Part shown: positions 1-9,953 of the stretch, one piece after another
Position numbering within the stretch: the stretch's first letter is position 1
Layout: the number at the start of each line of letters is the position of its first letter
Source: Flavobacterium branchiicola
GTDB lineage: Bacteria > Bacteroidota > Bacteroidia > Flavobacteriales > Flavobacteriaceae
Direction of reading: 5' to 3'
Length of the DNA stretch: 64,000 nucleotides
Assembly: GCF_018383905.1 (NCBI RefSeq)
Contig: NZ_JAGYWA010000008.1
Span: 62,001-126,000, forward strand
Notes under the pieces: model-generated
What the model was told of the DNA's origin: nothing
Seen by the model: only the letters and a program-made list of their open reading frames with translations
Database searches by the model: none
Program-made: the position numbers and the translations under genes

Positions 1-208
1 ATTTTCTTAAAATGTTGTGTGTGTGCGGAATTAATATATTTTTGTGCGATAATCTAAAAGATTAAAATCTGCTCAAACAAAACATTTTAAACAATTGATT
101 GGATGGTTTTTGAAACCAAAATCAAAAGCATTTCGTACATGTATTAAATGCTGTTTTAGGTTTAGTTTGAGATAAAAAAACAAATTTATAATAAATACCA
201 CAGTATAT
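1..208. other. AT-rich upstream region of the first surface protein gene
   Basis: No coding region is seen here. It is very AT-rich and must hold the promoter and leader of the gene starting at 209, but I find no exact TAnnTTTG match that I would defend. The window edge cuts off whatever lies further upstream. Confidence 0.4.
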
Positions 209-3200
209 ATGATGAGAAAATTACTTTACTCGTTTTTATCGATTATTTTTTTTAATTCCTCTAAGGAGAAATCTTTTAGTCCTGGCTTAAGATTACTTTG
301 TTTGGGGATGTTTTTTGTTGTGAATGTTGGATATAGCCAGAATACTTGGATTGGTGGAAATGGAACCAATGCTGGTCAAAGAAGTAATTGGCATAGAAGT
401 GGAAATTGGTCTGCTAATAGAATTCCTCTTGCGACTGATGACGTTTTAATTCCATCCACAGCTAGTTATAATCCCACTATATCTTCAACATCGCCATCAG
501 CAGCAGTGTGTGCAAACTTGACTATAGAAGCGGGTAGAGTTTTAACGGTTTCAGATGCTTTAACCGTAGGAGGGACAACTTCTTTATCCGGAACCATAAA
601 TGTTGGGAATACTGCAGGAACCAAGAGATTTATAGGATTGGTAACAGTTAATATTGGAGCTTCTTGGAATAATTCAGCAAATTCTGATATTAATTTTAGA
701 GGTGGTATTACAAATAATGGAACCTTTACGTCTGGTACAGGTATACAAACTTTTGATAGTAATACGCAGCAGCTAACGGGTAATTTTAGTATAAATAATG
801 TTACTGTTGCCGGTTCTGGAATAGTTTTAACGAATAATAATACATTAACCTGTTCAACTGCACTTTCAGGAAATGGTTCCCTCACAAATTTAGGAACTTT
901 AAATATTGGAGGTACATCAGGCATTACAACATTAAATGCTACAACAATTGGTAACACAGTAAATTATACCGGAACAGGAAACCAAACCGTAAAAATCACG
1001 AATTATTATAATATTGGTTTTTCAGGTGGAGGTACTAAGGCAGTTGGGGGAAATAATAATACTATTACAGTAAATAAAGATTTTAGTTTGACAGGAGGTA
1101 AATTCGTACTGAGCAATAACACAAGTAATACTTTAACGATATCTGGTAATTATAATCAAACAGGAGGTATTTTTGATTTTAATGCCGGGACTTCAGGTAC
1201 TAGTATAGTTAATCTTAAAGGGAATTTTAGTAATACAGCGGGAGCTGATTCTTTTACAACAATTGGTGTGGTTGCAAATGGAATTTTAAATTTTAACGGA
1301 ACAGGAAATCAAATACTTAGTGTTTCTAATGTGGGTGCTGGAACTTTTGTGAAGTATAATGTAGGCGCAACGAGTATATTAAAATTAACTTCAGATTTCA
1401 CTTTAAGTACTGCTTTTACAAGTGATACAGATCCTTGGATGGGTGAGCTAAACGTAAGTGGAACAGTTGACTTGGGTTTGTTTAAGGTTTATCCTTCCGG
1501 AGGTAGAGGAACCTCTGGAACTGCAAAATTTATATTAAATTCAGGAGCTACATTCATAACAGCAAATGCTGGAGGTGTAGACGGATCAGTTCCTGTTTCA
1601 GCTGATATGGTTCGTACTTTTAGTAATGGAGCAAACTATACTTTTAATGGTACAGTGGCTCAAAATACTAGTGCTGGGATGCCTGCCACTGTAAATAATC
1701 TTACCATTAGCAACACTCATGCTTCTGGAGTAACTTTGAATAAAGCAACCACTGTTACTCAGAATTTTTCTGTAACATCTGGTTCAGTTGCTAATTTAGG
1801 TACTGGTCTTACACATACTAGTTCTACTTTAACTCTTGGTGGTGTAGTTATGATTCCAGGATCTTGGGGAGCTACGGCTTCAGGAGCACTAAATAAAAAC
1901 GATACATATTTTGCTGCTGTAACAGGAATTATAAATAATACTTGTACGTCTCCTACAATTACTGGGCAGTCACAACCTTTGACAATTTGTGAAAATGGAG
2001 GTGGGAATTTTTCAGTAACATCATCGACAGCTGGAGTTACTTATCAGTGGCAATATTCGTCAGATTCTATAAATTGGTTCAATATAGATTCAGCTTTAGG
2101 ATCTAGTGTATCGGGATATACAACTAATAATTTGGGTTTGAGTAACACACCTTTGGGATGGAATGGTTATAAAGTGAGATGTGTTGTAAGTAATAATTTA
2201 TGTGCTGTTAATTCGAGTTCAGTTTTGCTTACAGTAAACTCTAAACCAACAATTACATTAAACAAAACGGATGAAACTTGTGCGTCATCTAATAATGGAA
2301 CTATTACACCAGTTCTTTCAGGCGGACTTAGCAATGTTAGATATATTAAATTAACACAAAAATATGTTAATGCAGATGCATGGCAGCAAGTAGCGGAGAT
2401 ACAGGCTATTGAGATTTTCACAGGAACTAATGTCGCATTATCAACTAGTGGAGCTTCTGCAACTGGAAGCTCAACGTATAGTAATAATCCTGGAGTATAT
2501 GGTGCACAGAGAGCAATTGATGGGAATCCGGCAAGTTTTTGGCATAGTAATTCTACAAACATTAATGAATATATAATAGTTGATCTAGCATCTGCGAAGA
2601 ATTTAGATTATTTACGAATTTATAATCGTTCCGATTGTTGTCAACAAAGAGGACAAAATATGTTGTTAGAATTACTTGATGCATCAAGTAATGTACTTTA
2701 TACTAAAACGGTTGATCTTTTTGAAAATGTGTTAGCTTCACATTATATAGATGTGAATGTCTTAGATGTTTCGTGGAACGACCCAGCGACGGCTTTAAAC
2801 AGAACAGGTTTAGATGCTGGGACTTATACTTTAAATTTTTCCGATGCAGGAGGTTGTTCTACAAGCTCTCAGGCTACAATTGCTACAACTAATCCAAATA
2901 CTTCAATTACAAGTCAGCCTTCAGTTTCTACAATTTGTGCAGGAGCAAGTACTTCATTTAGTGTTGCGGCTTTAGGAGCTGCTTTAACTTATAAATGGCA
3001 AGTAAGTACAAATGGAGGCTCAACTTTTAGTGATTTATCAAACGGAGGTGTATATTCAAATGTTACGGGTGCTACTTTGAATATTACCGGAGCTACAGCA
3101 ACAATGAATGCATATCAGTACCAAGTTATTGTTACCGGGACTTGTTCTGCGATAACTTCTAGTAGTGGTGCTTTAACAGTAAATGACAAGCCAACAATCA

Positions 3201-5356
3201 CTGCAATTACAACCCCATCAGCATTGTGTGCAGGAGGATCATTAAATGTGACAACACCAACAGTTACTGCAAATGGTTCTACAGTTTCTGCACAAGACTG
3301 GCAAATTGAAACAGCAGTTTCAAGCGGATCATACGTAAGTTTGACTTTACCATACACAGTTGCATTAGCAGATGATGGTAAGACAATTAAATATTCTGCT
3401 ACCAATGGTTGCGGAACAACAAATAGCAATTCAGTTATTCTAAAAATCAACGCAAACCCAACAACACCTGTAGCGACACCTACTCAGCCAACTTGTGCAC
3501 AGCCAACAGGAACTATTACAGTTTCTAGTCCTGCACCTGGGACAGGAATTTCGTATAGTTTAAACGGAGTTACTTTTCTAAATACGAACGGAGTGTTTGC
3601 AGGACTTGCAGAGGATACTTATACTGTTTATGTGAAAAATGGTTCTGGATGTATAGCATCTGCAACTCCAATAACTATTGCATCGACAGGTTCGATAACA
3701 TGGACTGGAAATACAAGTACAGACTGGAATACACCAAGTAACTGGTCACCAGCGGTGGTTCCGACGCTAACGGATTGTGTTTTAATTCCTAATACAGGAG
3801 TAAAAAATTCGGTAATAGGTACTAATGCAAGTGTACATTCTATTACGGTAAATAACGGAGGTTCATTAACTGTTTTATCTGATAAAATTTTAACAGTTAC
3901 AGAAGGTATTACAGTTGGAGCAACAGGTTCTTTCGTTTTCGAAAATAATTCAAGTTTAATACAAACAAGTACGAGTAATAGCATTAATACAGGAAACATT
4001 ACATACAAACGTAATTCAGCGCTAGTACGCCGTTACGATTTTACATTCTGGTCTTCTCCTATTAAAGCCTCTTCTGTTTTTACACTTAAAAAATTATCTT
4101 CAGCAACTCTGGCAGATAAATATTATAACTTTGATGCTGCAACATCAGCATGGAAAATTAATTACAATGGTACATTGACAATGATTCCGGGTAATGGTTA
4201 TATAGTAAGAGCACCACAAACTTTTGATATAACATCTCCAGCAATTTATCCTGCTTCCTTTATTGGGACGCCAAATAATGGTGATATCGAAATAATACCA
4301 GTTGCAACTCATTCTTATTTATTAGGAAATCCATATCCATCTGCTTTAGATGCGAGAAAATTTATTGAAGATAATGCCCTTGCAGGAAATGATGTTGGAG
4401 CCTTGTATTTCTGGACACACAATAGTCCGCCAAGTAGTGCAGTTGCCGGTGATGCAAAATACAATTATACTGTTAATGACTATGCTGTATACAGTTTAAC
4501 CGGTGGTGTAGCAACGGGTCCTGCAGATACAGGTGGAAGCCAACCATCAGGAAAAATTGCTGCGGGTCAGGCATTTTTTGCAACTCCATCGACCAATGTT
4601 AAGGTGAAGTTTACTAATGATATGAGAATTGGTGCAAATAATAATCAATTTTATAAAACCAATACTTCTAATACAAACGAAGAAAATCGTCTTTGGCTGA
4701 ATTTTACTAATACTAAAGGGGCTTTCAAACAAGTTTTAGTGGGTTATGTAAGCGGAGCTACAAATGGTTGGGATAATAACTACGACGGCTGGACAATGAG
4801 TGGTAATACTTATCTGGATTTCTATAGTATTAATGAAGCTGATAAACTTACTATTCAAGGACGTGCAGTGCCATTTGAGAAAACTGACCTAATTCCATTA
4901 GGATATGTAACCTCAATTGCAGGTGATTTCACTATCGCAATTGATCATGGAGACGGATTATTTACAAATCAGGCAGTTTATCTTGAAGATAAAAAAACAG
5001 GACAAATAGTAGATCTTCGTGCTGGTAACTATACTTTTACTACCGCTATTGGTACTTTCGCAGATCGTTTTGTTCTTCGTTACACTAATAAAACGTTAGG
5101 TACTGGAGATTTTGAAAATATCGAAAATGGCATTTTAGTTTCATCAAAAGATAAAACAATTAAAGTACAATCTTCTGTAGAAGCGATTAAAGAAGTGACC
5201 ATTTTTGATGTAGCCGGAAAATTAGTTTACAATAAAAAGAAAGTGACTTCAAACGAATTGCAGATTACAAATTTACAAGCTGCGAATCAGGTTTTATTAA
5301 TAAATATTACCTTAGAAAATGGTTTTACAACCACTAGAAAAGTAATCTTTCAATAG
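209..5356 (+). CDS. Large T9SS-exported surface protein, parallel-beta/Ig-like/discoidin-like (paralog 1 of 4)
   Basis: A 1715-aa secreted protein, probably placed on or released from the cell surface by the type IX secretion system. The N-terminus is a long signal region ending near VGYSQ (residues about 1-44). Residues 45-560 are Gly/Asn/Thr-rich repeats of short beta-strands, like autotransporter-type or pectin-lyase-like solenoids. Ig-like stretches follow, and residues about 710-850 resemble a discoidin (F5/8 type C) carbohydrate-binding domain (AIDGNPASFWHS and IIVDLASAKNLDYLRIYN). From Trp1165 to the end it carries the module shared with the next three genes, with VRRYDFTFWSSP-like, LLGNPYPSA, YFWTHNS and FVLRYTNKTLGT motifs. 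The last ~75 residues (ending TTRKVIF) resemble a T9SS type C (ChiA-type) sorting signal. The start codon could be 209 or the next ATG at 212. No catalytic motif is seen, so adhesion or glycan binding is inferred. Confidence 0.85.
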   Translation: MMRKLLYSFLSIIFFNSSKEKSFSPGLRLLCLGMFFVVNVGYSQNTWIGGNGTNAGQRSNWHRSGNWSANRIPLATDDVLIPSTASYNPTISSTSPSAAVCANLTIEAGRVLTVSDALTVGGTTSLSGTINVGNTAGTKRFIGLVTVNIGASWNNSANSDINFRGGITNNGTFTSGTGIQTFDSNTQQLTGNFSINNVTVAGSGIVLTNNNTLTCSTALSGNGSLTNLGTLNIGGTSGITTLNATTIGNTVNYTGTGNQTVKITNYYNIGFSGGGTKAVGGNNNTITVNKDFSLTGGKFVLSNNTSNTLTISGNYNQTGGIFDFNAGTSGTSIVNLKGNFSNTAGADSFTTIGVVANGILNFNGTGNQILSVSNVGAGTFVKYNVGATSILKLTSDFTLSTAFTSDTDPWMGELNVSGTVDLGLFKVYPSGGRGTSGTAKFILNSGATFITANAGGVDGSVPVSADMVRTFSNGANYTFNGTVAQNTSAGMPATVNNLTISNTHASGVTLNKATTVTQNFSVTSGSVANLGTGLTHTSSTLTLGGVVMIPGSWGATASGALNKNDTYFAAVTGIINNTCTSPTITGQSQPLTICENGGGNFSVTSSTAGVTYQWQYSSDSINWFNIDSALGSSVSGYTTNNLGLSNTPLGWNGYKVRCVVSNNLCAVNSSSVLLTVNSKPTITLNKTDETCASSNNGTITPVLSGGLSNVRYIKLTQKYVNADAWQQVAEIQAIEIFTGTNVALSTSGASATGSSTYSNNPGVYGAQRAIDGNPASFWHSNSTNINEYIIVDLASAKNLDYLRIYNRSDCCQQRGQNMLLELLDASSNVLYTKTVDLFENVLASHYIDVNVLDVSWNDPATALNRTGLDAGTYTLNFSDAGGCSTSSQATIATTNPNTSITSQPSVSTICAGASTSFSVAALGAALTYKWQVSTNGGSTFSDLSNGGVYSNVTGATLNITGATATMNAYQYQVIVTGTCSAITSSSGALTVNDKPTITAITTPSALCAGGSLNVTTPTVTANGSTVSAQDWQIETAVSSGSYVSLTLPYTVALADDGKTIKYSATNGCGTTNSNSVILKINANPTTPVATPTQPTCAQPTGTITVSSPAPGTGISYSLNGVTFLNTNGVFAGLAEDTYTVYVKNGSGCIASATPITIASTGSITWTGNTSTDWNTPSNWSPAVVPTLTDCVLIPNTGVKNSVIGTNASVHSITVNNGGSLTVLSDKILTVTEGITVGATGSFVFENNSSLIQTSTSNSINTGNITYKRNSALVRRYDFTFWSSPIKASSVFTLKKLSSATLADKYYNFDAATSAWKINYNGTLTMIPGNGYIVRAPQTFDITSPAIYPASFIGTPNNGDIEIIPVATHSYLLGNPYPSALDARKFIEDNALAGNDVGALYFWTHNSPPSSAVAGDAKYNYTVNDYAVYSLTGGVATGPADTGGSQPSGKIAAGQAFFATPSTNVKVKFTNDMRIGANNNQFYKTNTSNTNEENRLWLNFTNTKGAFKQVLVGYVSGATNGWDNNYDGWTMSGNTYLDFYSINEADKLTIQGRAVPFEKTDLIPLGYVTSIAGDFTIAIDHGDGLFTNQAVYLEDKKTGQIVDLRAGNYTFTTAIGTFADRFVLRYTNKTLGTGDFENIENGILVSSKDKTIKVQSSVEAIKEVTIFDVAGKLVYNKKKVTSNELQITNLQAANQVLLINITLENGFTTTRKVIFQ

Positions 5357-5400
5357 AGAAATAAAATAAAGGAAATTATAATTTTCTTTCCTTAGTTAAA

Positions 5401-5436
5401 AAGCCATTTGCTACATAACAGCAAATGGCTTTTTTT
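5401..5436 (+). terminator. Intrinsic terminator after paralog 1
   Basis: A perfect 12-bp stem (AAGCCATTTGCT / AGCAAATGGCTT) with a 7-nt loop is followed by a run of T. It lies 45 nt after the stop codon, so paralogs 1 and 2 are probably separate transcripts. Confidence 0.85.
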
Positions 5437-5519
5437 ATAAATATCACTAAAAGTGGGTATTGTAAGGCTAAAAAATGAATTTTAAATTCGAGGTTATTTG
5501 CTAATCTGATTTTTAGACT

Positions 5520-8500
5520 TTGAAGAGAAATTTATTTTATACGCTTATATTGATTGTATCTTCCTGGAGTTTTGGACTTCATGCACAACAAGGAAAAATT
5601 GATATAAATTTCAATACAACAGATGATGGTTTAACAGGAGACGGATTTGATCTTCCAGTTCAGACTTTGTCTTTGCAGCCTGATCAAAATTTGATTGTTG
5701 GTGGCGAATTTTTAAATTTAAACGGTGTTCCAGTTCCCTTTTTAACACGTCTAAAACCAGATGGAAGTGTCGATGAAACTTTCAACACCGGAATCGGTTT
5801 CAATGGTAAAATATATGCTTCTTATGTTCAGCCGGACGGAAAGATAGTAGTAGGTGGAAATTTTACTTCTTTTAACGGAATTAACGCGGGAAGAATTATT
5901 CGCTTAAATTACGATGGGACTTATGATGCGTCATTCAATAGTACATTGGCAGCAACAAGCGGAATAATCTACGAAATTACACCACAATCAGATGGTAAAA
6001 TTATTATCACAGGCAGCTTTACAAAGTACAATAATGTTACCGTAAATCGTATCGCCCGTCTTATGTCTGACGGTTCATTAGATACTTCTTTTGTCACAGG
6101 TTCCGGATCCTCATCTAATATCATGTATGCAAAAGTTTTACCTGATGGAAGAATTTTAGTGGCTGGAAATTTCACAACGTTTAATAATATATCGAGTAAT
6201 AAAATGATTTGTCTTAACCCTGATGGAAGTAGAAATACAGATTTTTCTTCAGGTTCCGGATTTGACGATGATGTTACTTCGATGATACTTCAGCCCGATG
6301 GCAAAATTATTATTGGAGGTAAATTTACGTCTTACAATGGAAGTTTGGCAAACAGAATTATCCGGATTAACAATGATGGTTCAGTAGATCCAAATTTTTT
6401 CTCAGGATCGGGTTTCAATTCAGGAGTTGTGCAGGCCATTAAAATTAACCTAAAGGGAGAAATAATGGTGGGCGGATCTTTCACAGGTAATTATAATGGT
6501 GAAGCAGTTAATCGAGTTTGTTTATTAAATTCAGACGGAAGACTTCTGGATACTATAGACTTCGGGACTGGCCCGGGTTCTGCCTCAGTTCTTGCTTTAG
6601 AAAATGATTTAGAAGATTCGTGGTATATAGGAGGATCCTTTTCGGTTTTTGATGGTTTAAATCAGGGACGATTAGCTAAAATCAATACGGAGAAAGAGTA
6701 TGATACCAGCTATTTATCTGCGGGAGTAGGTTTTGATAATTCGATTTACAAAGTACTTCCATTAGAAAATAGAAAAATGATTGTATGTGGTAATTTCAAA
6801 AAGTTTAATGGAGAATTTGCTTCCAGAATAACGAAACTTCTAGAAGACGGAACATTAGATTATTCTTTTAATAATGGACAATCCGGAGCTAATAATTTAG
6901 TAAAAGCAGCAGCGTTACAAGCTGACGGAAAAGTCATTATAGGAGGTAATTTCACCAAATATAATGATACCAATATTAATCGAATTGTTCGTGTTTTAGA
7001 AAATGGCGCTATAGATCCAACATTTAATATAGGGTCTGGCTGTAATAGCCAGATTTATGCTATGGCAATTCAGGCCGATCAGAGAATACTGGTGGCTGGA
7101 AATTTTACACGTTACAATGATTTACCGGTGGGACGAATAATTAGATTATTACCTAATGGAACCATTGATACTTCTTTTGATGTCGGTTCAGGCGCTGATG
7201 CTATTATTGAAAGTATTTTAATTGAGCCTAACGGAAAAATAGTAATTGGCGGACGCTTTACTACTTTCAATGGAATGGAAGCCGTTCATTTAGTACGATT
7301 AAATGCTAATGGAAGTATCGATTCCGGATTTAACATAGGAAAAGGCTTTGATAAAAATACATACGCAATGGCATTGCAATCGGACGGGAAAATAATTGTT
7401 GGAGGTAATTTTCTAAGTTTTAACGGAATTCCTCAAAAACGTATCTTGAGATTAAATCCCAACGGACAATTAGACACCTCTTTTAATTCGGGTTCAGGTT
7501 TTAATAAAGGCGATGTCCGAACTATTTTGATACAACCCGATGATCGTATTTTAGTTGGCGGGACATTTTCTGGTACTTATAATAATCGTCCCTCTTTAAG
7601 ATTACTGCGTTTAATGAAATCTGGAAGTTATGATGATACTTTTGACGCCCATCTAAATAATAAATTATTCACAATGGATTTTACTTCAGATAATAGGCTT
7701 ATTATAGGTGGAGATTTTAATTCAGTTTCGGGAATTTCTAAACATAGAATAGCAAGGTTAAAACTCTGTCTAGATGCTACAATATGGAATGGAACTTCCT
7801 GGTCGAATGGCTTTCCATTTGGAGGTAAAGAAGTTTTTTTTACTGCGGATTATAGTTCTTTGACCTCTGCAGATATTTGTAGTTGCACTATAGAAGAGGG
7901 AAAAAATGTTACTCTTTTAAGTGGAAATACTTTGGGAATTGAATTTTCATACCAAGGTTCAGGAATACTAACTATAGAAGATTCAGCAAGTCTTTATCAG
8001 ACCGATGATGATATGATAAATACTGGAATTGTTCATTTAAAAAGAAATACCACCCCATTATTAAGATACGATTATACATTTTGGTCTTCACCTGTAGGTA
8101 ATCAAAAGTTAGTCGATTTTTCTCCAAATACCTTAGCCGATAAATATTTTTCGTACGATTTTCATATAGAAAAATGGAGACAGGAGAAACCATCAAGTGA
8201 GATGAAAATTGGAACGGGATATATTATCAGAGCACCCCAGTATTTTTCAATTACCGATCGTTCCATGTTTGAAGGAACATTTAAAGGGATTCCCAATAAT
8301 GGAAAAATTCAGGTAAAACAAGGGATGCCTGATAAGTCTAATTTAATTGGTAATCCATATCCATCCACTCTCAATGCAGATGCTTTTTTGAGAAAGAATG
8401 CCTCAGTTCTAAAAGGAGCGTTGCATTTTTGGACACATAATACCCCAATAACCAATTTAGAATACACAACAGATGATTACGCGACCTACAATCTATTAGG

Positions 8501-9377
8501 CGGAGTGGGTACCAGAGCATCTTTATCAATTGGCGAAACTACACAGATTCCAGACGGAAAAATAGCATCAGGACAAGCATTTTTTGTTGTAGGTAAAAGT
8601 TCGGAAGATATTGAGTTTAATAATAGTATGCGAAGTACGGATAGTAATTCATTCTTTTTTAAATCGGTAAATAAAGAAGAGAGAAAGCATAATATTACGA
8701 CGGAGAAGCATCGCATCTGGCTGAATTTTGAAAATAAAACAGGAGTTTTTAAGCAGATTCTAATAGGATACATACAAGGAGCCACAGATTTATTTGACGA
8801 TCAATATGATGCTGAATCATTAAACGGAAATCCATACGCAGATTTTTATAGCATTATTGAAAATAAACAAATGGTAATTCAGGGGCGGGGATTGCCTTTT
8901 GATATGTCCGATACAATTTTTCTTGGTTTTACAACTACAATCGGTGGTGATTTTACAATTAGCATCGATCATGAAGATGGGCTATTTAATACTCAGGATA
9001 TTTTTATTGAGGATAAGGATTTGAAAATAATGTATAATCTTAAGAACGCCCCCTATTCTTTTAAAACCCAAAAAGGAACTTACGACAATCGCTTTGTTTT
9101 AAGATATACAGACAATACATTGGCGACTAATAATTTAGACAGTAAAGCAAATGCCATTTTGGTTTCACTGCATAATCAGATGATAAAAATTGATGCTGGT
9201 AAGGAAGTAATAAAGGAGATAATGATTTTTGACATGTCTGGAAAATTACTGTATCAGAAAAATAAAATTAAGGATAGTGGATTTTCGATACAAAGTAATC
9301 AATTTCATCACCAAGTTCTTCTCATAAAAATAACAACAGAAAACGGAAAAACTACAACCCAAAAAATCGTTTTCTAA
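5520..9377 (+). CDS. T9SS-exported delta-60 repeat surface protein (paralog 2 of 4)
   Basis: A 1285-aa exported protein. The reading frame starts at a TTG codon that gives a good signal peptide (MKRNLFYTLILIVSSWSF, cleavage near LHAQQ); I see no better in-frame ATG. Residues about 45-750 consist of roughly 14 copies of a ~43-50-aa repeat of the type QPDGKIxVGGxFTxxNG...RIxRLNxDGSxDxSF, the delta-60 type thought to form beta-propeller-like blades. From Trp756 onward it carries the ~530-aa C-terminal module common to the four-gene array, including LLRYDYTFWSSP, LIGNPYPST, HFWTHNT and FVLRYTDNTL, and it ends TTTQKIVF, resembling a T9SS type C sorting signal. Its N-terminal architecture is unrelated to the other three. 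No enzyme motif is visible; a surface or adhesive role is inferred. Confidence 0.85.
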   Translation: MKRNLFYTLILIVSSWSFGLHAQQGKIDINFNTTDDGLTGDGFDLPVQTLSLQPDQNLIVGGEFLNLNGVPVPFLTRLKPDGSVDETFNTGIGFNGKIYASYVQPDGKIVVGGNFTSFNGINAGRIIRLNYDGTYDASFNSTLAATSGIIYEITPQSDGKIIITGSFTKYNNVTVNRIARLMSDGSLDTSFVTGSGSSSNIMYAKVLPDGRILVAGNFTTFNNISSNKMICLNPDGSRNTDFSSGSGFDDDVTSMILQPDGKIIIGGKFTSYNGSLANRIIRINNDGSVDPNFFSGSGFNSGVVQAIKINLKGEIMVGGSFTGNYNGEAVNRVCLLNSDGRLLDTIDFGTGPGSASVLALENDLEDSWYIGGSFSVFDGLNQGRLAKINTEKEYDTSYLSAGVGFDNSIYKVLPLENRKMIVCGNFKKFNGEFASRITKLLEDGTLDYSFNNGQSGANNLVKAAALQADGKVIIGGNFTKYNDTNINRIVRVLENGAIDPTFNIGSGCNSQIYAMAIQADQRILVAGNFTRYNDLPVGRIIRLLPNGTIDTSFDVGSGADAIIESILIEPNGKIVIGGRFTTFNGMEAVHLVRLNANGSIDSGFNIGKGFDKNTYAMALQSDGKIIVGGNFLSFNGIPQKRILRLNPNGQLDTSFNSGSGFNKGDVRTILIQPDDRILVGGTFSGTYNNRPSLRLLRLMKSGSYDDTFDAHLNNKLFTMDFTSDNRLIIGGDFNSVSGISKHRIARLKLCLDATIWNGTSWSNGFPFGGKEVFFTADYSSLTSADICSCTIEEGKNVTLLSGNTLGIEFSYQGSGILTIEDSASLYQTDDDMINTGIVHLKRNTTPLLRYDYTFWSSPVGNQKLVDFSPNTLADKYFSYDFHIEKWRQEKPSSEMKIGTGYIIRAPQYFSITDRSMFEGTFKGIPNNGKIQVKQGMPDKSNLIGNPYPSTLNADAFLRKNASVLKGALHFWTHNTPITNLEYTTDDYATYNLLGGVGTRASLSIGETTQIPDGKIASGQAFFVVGKSSEDIEFNNSMRSTDSNSFFFKSVNKEERKHNITTEKHRIWLNFENKTGVFKQILIGYIQGATDLFDDQYDAESLNGNPYADFYSIIENKQMVIQGRGLPFDMSDTIFLGFTTTIGGDFTISIDHEDGLFNTQDIFIEDKDLKIMYNLKNAPYSFKTQKGTYDNRFVLRYTDNTLATNNLDSKANAILVSLHNQMIKIDAGKEVIKEIMIFDMSGKLLYQKNKIKDSGFSIQSNQFHHQVLLIKITTENGKTTTQKIVF

Positions 9378-9400
9378 AATTAAAATTTCATCAAAATTTT

Positions 9401-9435
9401 AAAACCATTTTTTAATGCAGAAATGGTTTTTTTTT
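9401..9435 (+). terminator. Intrinsic terminator after paralog 2
   Basis: Stem AAAACCATTT / AAATGGTTTT with a 10-nt loop, followed by an uninterrupted T tract, 23 nt after the stop codon. Confidence 0.75.
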
Positions 9436-9953
9436 GAATTTTTTCATCGGCAATTTTCATTACCCTGACGTTTTTTTTCTAATATTTTGTTTGATTTTTT
9501 TTAAATCGGCTTTTTGAATTGAAAAAAGTCAAAAACAGTCATTTAAATAAATAGATGAGTTACAAAATTTAAATGATGAACTACATTAAAAATTAAAAAT
9601 TATGGGAATTTACTCTAAAATATTTTGTTTTTCAAATATATTTAACTGTTTTTCGATTAATTATTTAAATTTTGTACATTGTTATTAGGATTTTGTTAAC
9701 TGTTTTAGTTTCTTTTTTTGATCTGAAAAAAGTGCTATTATTTTCAAAAAACGGTGTAATTAAAATTCCTTTTTCATGCCCCCCTTATCTACATTAACGT
9801 ACTGAGTGTTAAATTTAAATACCACTATTTTTTTATCTCCTCAATAAGTAGAATTTTCTTTTCGTGCCAGTTTCAGTTTGTGGTATTTAAAATTATAAAA
9901 TGATTTTCATAAGAGTTTGGATTTAGATTTTAATAATTTTAAAATATCGCCAT
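9436..9953 (+). promoter_or_regulatory. Long leader/regulatory region of paralog 3, with blocks shared with paralog 4
   Basis: About 520 bp without a credible gene. Blocks recur upstream of paralog 4. GTACATTGTT lies exactly 280 nt before the ATG (GTACCTTGTT at the same distance upstream of paralog 4). ATTAACG with a downstream AAATTTAAATA follows, and GATTTTCAT with GAGTTTG sits about 50 nt before the ATG. The GTACNTTG block resembles a degenerate -7 element, so a ~270-nt 5' untranslated leader is possible. The promoter assignment is inference. Confidence 0.45.

Noticed and set aside
466..957. 163-aa open frame on the minus strand inside paralog 1
   Set aside because: It is valine/proline-rich mirror sequence of a Thr/Asn/Gly-rich gene, with no signal or motif; the plus-strand protein is clearly real.
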